From NCBI GenBank assembly GCA_003988855.1, contig QYAI01000118.1, positions 1 through 64,000 on the forward strand: a stretch of DNA of 64,000 bases. Reading direction: 5' to 3'. Every line of letters starts with the position of its first letter. Position 1 is the stretch's first letter. This document shows positions 57,679-64,000 of the stretch, one piece after another. The notes under the pieces are model-generated. The model was given only the letters and a program-made list of their open reading frames with translations, was not told the origin of the DNA and ran no database searches. The stretch comes from Arachnopeziza araneosa (taxonomy: Eukaryota; Ascomycota; Leotiomycetes; Helotiales; Arachnopezizaceae). The position numbers and the translations under genes are program-made.

Positions 57679-59794
57679 TTAACGAATCGCAAAAGTCTGG
57701 AGTTGTCGAGTTCCGCTGGCTAAGTCATCAAAGACCTTGCCATACATATATCCATCGACATAGACATCGCCGACAAATAAGTAATGATCCTTATGTTTTC
57801 TCAGAATGACGGGAGCTGAGCATTCAAGGAGGATGCAGACATTATCTTCGAATATCACTACTCCAGATCCTACACACAACAGGAAAGGTTCACACATTAT
57901 AAAAGCACGCCCAGCCATATTTTCCCCCAAGAACTCTTTAAAAAGTTGGTTGATTAAGTTAGTCGATAGTATGGGTTATTCTTAAAGAGTGCCAGGTTGG
58001 GATCTAGGGGAAATTGTGGAATAAGGGATTCCGTCATGCGTGCCACCGTGTAGTAGAGCCATTGAACCCATTCTCTTGACGTCCACCTATGCTTAGCCTA
58101 ATCTAAGCACATTGTTCTACAAAACGCCTCATGCATCGGGAAATCGTATCCTACTGCAGAAACCAGGACCATACGTGCATGGTGGAATGCCAGTATTATA
58201 TCGGTATCAGAAACGTACTGTGCAACAGCCACTCCAAACGCCGAACAGAACCGATGATCACACTAGATAGAGAAAGTGTGGAGCGTCTGTTCGAAAAGGC
58301 AAAGCTTTCCACCATAGGTCCTCCGGCCGAGAACCCTGGACATAAATACCACAAAGGTGGAGTTTGGCGACCGTTTGCCCAGTTCGGGACCTGTAACTCA
58401 TTAAATTATTATGACAATCATCTGATTACGCTCATAAAAGAAGTGCAAAAGTTTGTTTCTGAATTGTTAAGTGGATAAGTGACTCAAACTTCCTAAGACA
58501 ATAGCGACGAGGGAATCCAACTAATGATTTAAACTTACCCAGGTGGGAAGCGAAAAAATATTTTGATGCAGTGGAGAGGGGGGGCTGCGCAAATAACATC
58601 AAGGCGTTTCGTCATTCGTAAAAGATATTCGACGACGTCGGTGAAGATCTCTTTGACTGAAACATTGTAGTCGACATAAAATTGAGAGCGCTCATGGACT
58701 GTTAAAAGTCCTAAGATTGCGAAAACCCTATCTCTTGGCTCAGCACATAATTTATCCCTATGGAATAGCAAGGTTTTTAGTAAACTCGTTGAGTCGTTTG
58801 GATGACAAATATCTGTCATGTTTGAAGGCCCGAGATCACATAGGACTGTGAGCCAGAAGTTATGACTTAATGTGACATCATTGGGAAATGTTCTCATTAG
58901 CCTATATATCATCAGAATTAGTGATTTCCATTTATTGGCGGCCAGGAAGGCTACTCGCAGCTTCAAGAGCTGTAAGATAAGTTCTAAGGCAATACGCGAG
59001 TGCGGATCGTCCTTGGTCATTGACAGCATCCGTCTATCCTACCTTCAAGATTCAATGCTGCAGAAATATTACTTACTGTCACTCATGCTGCCCCAATACT
59101 TCCGGGACGCGACTATAAGACTCCCAGGGCGTAGCATGTGAACCGCAGTAGACTTTCACTGCCTTAGCGTTTAAGACCTCTTGTACACACCAGAGTCTGT
59201 TCCAGTAATCCCGTTCGAATAGTTCCACTGGGGCATGAAAGTGCTCTCGACGATGCGGAGAAGTAATTAAACTATCAATCGTCTCTGTAGATCTTCCGGG
59301 TTCAACTATATCAGCCATAAGACTTAGTGCTTTGCCGCTATCATCTGCGTCAGGTCCAAGCCAGATTGCCACTTCAAAAGCATTACTGTAAATGTTCGTC
59401 ATCTTTCGGACTTGGATGCTGCGCTCAGATGAATTCTGTTGATTTATACAGACGGCGTCGGCCATACGATAGTTGCTAACGTTCCGGATCGCAAACTTTG
59501 AAGTGCACCCCATAAACTTCGAGTCACAGGAAAATCATATCCATTCAAGATGATAAGTTGTGTATCTTCTACATCTCCCCAAGCATATGAGATTGCAATG
59601 TATCTTCGGGGACCATTCACGGGAGCGTGTAGCATCTCGCAAGCGATTATACTTGAAGCATTCCCGGGCAGGATCCGCAGCAGACGTATTTCATTTTGCG
59701 AGGGATTCAGGTCTTGGTAGCGGAAGTTTGTTTCTCCCAACCTTCGTGGTTTTGGGGAAAGAGATCGATACCATGGCGATAATTGAGACGTCAT
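57679..59794 (-). pseudogene. HET-domain protein of the het-6 type, 1-nt deletion (HET-C)
   Basis: From the ATG at 59794: NEIRLLRILPG, YIAISYAWGDVEDTQLIILN and WGALQSLRSGTLATIVW. The frame is then lost at about 59462 because one G is missing between TGG and CC. The next frame reads ADAVCINQQNSSERSIQV, AIWLGPDADDSGKALSLM, FERDYWNRLWCVQEV and KVYCGSHATPWESYS. After intron-like sequence come EPRDRVFAILGLLTVHERSQ, a segment with VPNWANG and FSAGGP, and the terminal VFEDNVCILL-type region VCILLECSAPVILRKHKDHY, VGDVYVDGYMYGK. All HET blocks are in order, so the gene is near full length. The single-base loss in the core motif would abolish the product. Exon boundaries in the middle are not fully resolved. 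Confidence 0.8.
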
Positions 59795-60698
59795 TTGAGA
59801 AGCAAATATCTAATAGTAGAAGTGAACAAGAAACAAGGCAGATTGTATCTAGTTGCAGCGACGAGAAGATAACATGTAAGGCTGAGAAATATCGGCAAGG
59901 TAGCAAGCATAGGTCTAGACTCGCTTGCACATATGGTGGCGTAGATAAGACATTTGGAAGAAGTTTGAGCGAACGAATTCTACCGTTCTGAGTAACGATA
60001 AGCTCGGCTTGTATCGGTAAACGTGAATATATTATATCTAGTACAAAGGATTGATTGCTAAAGTAATGAATCTTAGTACCTTATAGCGAGGGTGGAATTA
60101 TAAATAATCTAGCTTAAATGCAAGCATTTTTGAAAGGAAAAGCATGCGAAGTGTCAAGGTATTAAGCAAAGGTGAACGAACTTCAAAGAGTTCGAGAAGG
60201 TATAGCATCTGAGGTGATTTCTAAATGCGCCGAAGCATGGAATGGAGACGAACTGAAGATGGGACGAATGAACCAAATGAGTCTAAAAAGAGAGTACTAA
60301 GAAACGAAACGACAGGTGTATTTTATATGAAGAGTTTGCTAGCTCTCGACGTATTTTCTTCGTGCCTTGGCTTTTAGGCAACAGGATCGCTGGTTCGAGA
60401 CTTTACCCAAGTACACAGACATTGAAAAACATATAAGGCTACATAAATCTTGTTCAGTTTTAAAAGGATCAAAGCTAAATTTCAGCTGATCGGCTTAAGG
60501 TAAAGGAGGAACTCAACTTCGAGGTCTAGATGCTTGCACCGAGCCAGGCCGGTACAAAGTCTCTGTCAATTCTAGCGAGCTCGAGCTTCCCCAGATTTCG
60601 CTTGCAGAAACCACCGAGAAAAAGCGCCAAGCCATCATCGAACCATCAACGCTCGATGTCTAACCTTATTCATACAACCTCATATAACACAAACCACA
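59795..60698. other. intergenic, AT-rich
   Basis: No gene seen. The final 150 bp likely hold the promoter of the mitochondrial gene. Confidence 0.5.
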
Positions 60699-61905
60699 AT
60701 GCCTTTACGAATAGCACCTGCAAGAGCATTGAAGCTCCTTCGCCCATCTCAGAATCTATTCAAAACCCCACAATACCACTTACGTCAATCCAAATTCCGG
60801 TCCCTCGCCACCAGAGACACTGCAGAAGCACCCCACAGTTCCCTAGATTCTATTACACAGCACCGCCTCGCACATTCTCGACGGGCGCACTATAGACGAC
60901 GGACGTACTACTCTGCTGCTGGCGTACTCTTTGGAAGTATGTAGTCTGCAATTGCTCCGAACTTCCCAGCTAACCATTTTCCTTCTATTAGTGGTAGCTA
61001 TCTACTTAACCGCCATACAGATTCCTCTCGAGCCCCAAAAACCAATTCAAGCCGATTCTCCTGCCCGCAAAGACGATCCGCTTGTTGCCCTCGGTCGAGA
61101 GCGTAAAGTGGTCATCCAGAGACTAGGCGAGGAGCCTGAAGAACGTCCCGACACTGTTTCGACCGGCTCCTCAGCTGTTCCCGAATTTCCTCGAATCTTG
61201 GAATTCGGAGACAGCGATCAAGGCGTTGCTGGGAAAGGAGATCTGACGGAATACCAGTTACTGGGGCTAGGAGTACGGACGGTCAGTTTCCTACGGGTAC
61301 AAGTTTATGTGGTGGGGATTTATATCGCAACGGATGATATTGCAGCGCTGCAGAACACCCTGATCAAGAAGGTGAATGAAGGTGCTAGCACGTTGGTTGC
61401 AGGAGAGAAAGATGTTCTCAACGAGATGCTGAGGGATCCGGAGAAGAGTCAGGAAGTGTGGAGTAGTGTGCTACAAAAAGCAGGACTGAGGACACTGGTG
61501 AGGATAGTCCCGGTGAGGAATACGGACTTTGGGCATTTGAGAGACGCTTGGGTCAAAGCATTGACGGTTCGCTCGCAATCGGATAGACAACAATTCGGTG
61601 ATGACGCGTTTGGAAAATCAGTTGGGGATTTTAAGACCATGTTCAATCGCGGTAGTATACCAAAAGGTAAAGAACTGTTACTGAGCAGAGATAAGAGAGG
61701 GAAATTGGTAGCATGGTACGATGACGGAAAGTCGCCGCAGAGATTGGGATCAATCAAGGATGAGCGCATCAGTAGGATTCTATGGATGGGATATTTGGCG
61801 GGGAAGAATGTGGCTAGTGAGAAAGCTCGGGAGAGTGTCATCGAAGGGATTATGGAGTTCGTGGAACGGCCAGTTGGTACAGTTGCGGCTCAAGTGCACG
61901 TTTGA
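60699..61905 (+). CDS. mitochondrial chalcone-isomerase-like protein (AIM18/AIM46 type)
   Basis: Exons 60699-60936 and 60992-61905 flank a 55-nt intron (GTATGT..cttctattag) and give 383 residues. The N-terminus MPLRIAPARALKLLRPSQ is Arg-rich and lacks acidic residues, a mitochondrial presequence. A single hydrophobic segment (YYSAAGVLFGMVAIYLTAIQ) around residues 72-90 suggests inner-membrane anchoring. The C-terminal domain (about 150-383) is chalcone-isomerase-like: LLGLGVRTVSFLRVQVYVVG, LRTLVRIVPVRNTDFGHLRD, KELLLSRDKRGKLVAW and RISRILWMGYLAG. Yeast Aim18 and Aim46 share this fold and have no known enzyme activity but affect mitochondrial inheritance. Intact. Confidence 0.88.
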
Positions 61906-62035
61906 TGTACAATATCACTGTATTCCTAACCCACTCCTAACCAGATATGTTGTACCGTATGAAACTGCATTCATTGTGTGCTATCCATCCCGTAACCCAA
62001 ACCCATGATATCGTGACGTACAGTTCTATTCTTCT

Positions 62036-62450
62036 TTACAAAGCGCCAGCATCCTTAAGCAAATCTGGGAGCTCTCCCTTCTTAGCTTGCAAGTCCGAGT
62101 TACCACCGATATGGGTCTGCTTGATGAAGATATTCGGGACAGAGTTTTGGCCACTAAGTTCCTTCAACGCAGCTTGGAGGTCAGCTCCGTCATCTATATC
62201 CGCGTTAGCTTTGCCCCTTCATGTTGAGTAATCATGCTTCTACATACCAACTTGATCCAATTCGACAGTGTAGAATTTCGCGCCCAATTCCGTCAATGTC
62301 GCCTTGGTAGCTCTGCAATGGGGACACCAGGATTTGGAGAAGACAGCTGAGGTACGGGTTAGCAAAGGGGAAAAGAGTGGCAGAGGGGAAGAACATACCA
62401 ACGGCATTATCATCGATAATCTGTTGAGCCTTGACTTTAGCAGCGGTCAT
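62036..62450 (-). CDS. class I glutaredoxin
   Basis: Exons 62450-62399, 62346-62248 and 62193-62036 with 52- and 54-nt introns give 102 residues. The thioredoxin fold carries the dithiol active site FSKSWCPHCRATK (Cys25, Cys28), SVPNIFIKQTHIGG with the cis-Pro turn, and a GG-NSDLQAKKG glutathione-binding end. It would reduce protein disulphides and mixed glutathione disulphides in the cytosol using glutathione. Most dithiol glutaredoxins have CPYC and TVP; here the Tyr is His and the Thr is Ser. No signal peptide. Complete and intact. Confidence 0.93.
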
Positions 62451-63067
62451 GTTGGGCGAGCTGACTGAGGAAGTCGTGAAGAGACGGCGTATGAAATAAA
62501 TGATGGGCGACTGTTTGTGGTTGATGATGGGAGAAGATTATTGATGAAGAGAGAGCTACTCCTTATATCCCGGGGGAGGAGGGGCAATATTGCCTAGACT
62601 GTTCCACGGTAGTTAAATTTATAATGCAGAGCAAAGAGAGTGATGATTGGTGAATCTCCCAGACGGAAGCCGTCTGGAGCATGACGCAAGATCCCGATGA
62701 CTAAGGCGGACCGGGGGGTTCATCAGATGGCTGCTTTGCTGGCATGGCTTGGGTCAGCATTTGGAATTGAACGAGAAGAAGATACGGGAAGGACAAGGTT
62801 TGAGTTGGATACGCCTCTTGAGTGATCAGAATTTCATAATAATTTCTTCCATCTGAAAGCGGATATATGATTCCACAGCTAGACTAACTCTGTCACCATC
62901 ATCTATTCCAGAAGCTCGCTTCGGACAGACTTCAAGTCCGAGCCAAAAATTGTCCATCTCCGGGGTCGCCTTACGACCTTCATTCCACCAATATACGTGC
63001 ACATCCCCGCATAGCACTGCAGCAAAGAGGGTAAGCCAAAGAGACAAAAGACAGGAAATCAAGCAAG
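62451..63067. other. divergent promoter region
   Basis: Between the divergent glutaredoxin and BAG-domain genes. No coding frame is convincing on the plus strand. A sizeable minus frame overlaps the BAG gene and is its shadow. Confidence 0.5.
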
Positions 63068-64000
63068 GTGGCTTCTCCATCCTCCGCCGTGGCTTCTCTT
63101 GCCACGCAAGTCCAGCGCCTTCCTGACTCTCTTCAGAGCTACCTTTCCTCTCTTTACTCCACCCTTCCCCCTTCCGCGCAGAACGCCATAGTTCAATTCG
63201 CTCAGACCACCCATCTCGACAACGTCCCTCCGACTGCCATCCTAGCCTCTGCCCTCCTAGTCCTCCTAACAGCTTCAATGAGCGCCTGGAGTCGTGCATT
63301 CTGGGGTGGAAACACGCCCCGCTTCTCTCCGTTTGGATCCCGCGCATATCCTCCAAATGTGACGGAAGACGACTTCTCATATATCACATCATCCGATATC
63401 GATCCCAACCGTCCTTCTCCGACGTATGATTCGCAATCCCGCCCCGCGCCTCCCTCGCTTCAACCAGAAGATGATGTACTCCTAATCAAAAGCAAGGGCA
63501 TCACATATCCAGTCAAGTTTCCCGCATACAGTATTGGCGATGGCAGGCTGCAGGTCCGGGATATCAAGTTGCGGGCGGCGGCCGTGATGGATTTACCTAT
63601 TGGAGCAGAGAGAGGGATCAAACTTCTTTACAAGGGGCAGCAGTTGAAGGATGATATGAAGATGGTTAGAGAATACGGGGTCCGGAACGAAAGCGAGATT
63701 CTTTGCATCGTCAGCGAAGTTCCGCCCACCTCAGATGATGAAGATAGTGATGAAGGTGCCTCTTCCGTCGGCTCTTCGACAAGAAAACGCAACCGCAAGA
63801 GCAAGAAGAAAGGCAAGGGCAAGGGTAAAAACAATCCCAACCTCTCTCCCAACGGTGATGTACCATCCCGTACGGTTTCACCTTCGCCAGTTCCCAGTAC
63901 CACTATGGAGAAACTAGAGTCCATTTCAAGACATTTTCATACGAAGATCTTACCCATGTGTGTACAATACACGGCAGCCCCACCAAGTGACCCCAAGAAG
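63068..64000 (+). CDS. UBL-BAG domain co-chaperone, partial at window end
   Basis: One frame is open from about 63047 to the window end. The protein opens ASPSSAVASLATQVQRLPDS, then a membrane helix (PPTAILASALLVLLTASM, about 59-76). FGSRAYPPNVTEDDFSYITS follows, then a ubiquitin-like domain (LLIKSKGITYPVKF to ESEILCIVSEV, about 138-217) and a Lys/Gly-rich nuclear-type basic patch (RKRNRKSKKKGKGKGK). The start of a BAG domain (MEKLESISRHFHTKILPM) runs off the end. BAG domains bind Hsp70 as nucleotide-exchange factors; the helix suggests ER anchoring as in Snl1. No ATG lies upstream in frame: the position where relatives begin is GTG at 63068, so the start is unresolved. Confidence 0.82.
   Translation, partial: MASPSSAVASLATQVQRLPDSLQSYLSSLYSTLPPSAQNAIVQFAQTTHLDNVPPTAILASALLVLLTASMSAWSRAFWGGNTPRFSPFGSRAYPPNVTEDDFSYITSSDIDPNRPSPTYDSQSRPAPPSLQPEDDVLLIKSKGITYPVKFPAYSIGDGRLQVRDIKLRAAAVMDLPIGAERGIKLLYKGQQLKDDMKMVREYGVRNESEILCIVSEVPPTSDDEDSDEGASSVGSSTRKRNRKSKKKGKGKGKNNPNLSPNGDVPSRTVSPSPVPSTTMEKLESISRHFHTKILPMCVQYTAAPPSDPKK

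Noticed and set aside
60380..60410. ggttcgag motif considered as a tRNA B-box
   Set aside because: No matching A-box, acceptor stem or cloverleaf could be built around it.
62826..63408. 184-residue minus-strand frame
   Set aside because: Overlaps the UBL-BAG gene antisense; the plus strand carries the recognisable domains.

Overview
The window is nuclear DNA of a filamentous ascomycete (Pezizomycotina). Evidence: genes with short introns of about 45-70 nt (GT..CTAAC-like..AG), three HET-domain loci, a GRR1-type F-box/LRR gene, a UbiA prenyltransferase, an EXG-D type glucanase, a Zn2Cys6 cluster and small secreted proteins. The gene mix would suit Leotiomycetes, but that placement is a guess. 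No virus, plasmid, CRISPR array, rRNA or convincing tRNA was seen.

Layout. 1-4.5 kb: no convincing gene; a diverged direct duplication and a 12-bp tandem repeat. 4.6-10.1 kb: a small coiled-coil protein (-), an acid-ceramidase/NAAA-like amidase (-), a small basic coiled-coil ORF (+) and a secreted type-B carboxylesterase (-). 11-19 kb: a decayed allorecognition-like block, with a secreted-protein remnant, a broken HET gene, a NADAR gene with one in-frame TAG, and a HET / coiled-coil / P-loop GTPase fusion frame interrupted by five stops. 19.2-19.7 kb: an intact NTF2-like gene. 21.5-25.4 kb: a 5'-truncated phosphate-type MFS transporter with two stops, divergent from a multi-exon fungal protein with a helical N-terminal domain. 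26.5-32.5 kb: a GST, an ankyrin fragment, a secreted Thr-rich protein and a membrane-anchored GH5 glucanase. 33.5-35.8 kb: an unfamiliar domain spliced to a Zn2Cys6 cluster, then a C-terminal membrane-protein fragment. 37.2 kb: an intact UbiA prenyltransferase. 39-40.7 kb: a frameshifted fungal membrane protein. 41.4-43.2 kb: a membrane-anchored M24 aminopeptidase. 44-46 kb: a GRR1-like F-box/LRR gene. 47.6-49.4 kb: a seven-exon DUF7872-like protein. 50.7-51.2 kb: a secreted Cys-rich protein. 53.4-56.8 kb: a nine-exon PLP decarboxylase with a 5-nt microexon. 57.7-59.8 kb: a HET gene broken by a 1-nt deletion. 60.7-64 kb: housekeeping genes (AIM18-like, glutaredoxin, UBL-BAG co-chaperone running off the window).

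How it fits together. Core genes (GRR1, aminopeptidase, AIM18-like, glutaredoxin, BAG) are intact and cluster towards the right end. The 11-36 kb section alternates intact accessory genes with genes that are whole in length but stopped, mostly at codons where family alignment expects Trp or Gln. Those stops are single C-to-T or G-to-A transitions, which resembles repeat-induced point mutation or relaxed selection. The most novel object is the HET-coiled coil-GTPase frame at 16392-18908. All exon models were made by hand from splice signals and reading-frame arithmetic; no database search was run.
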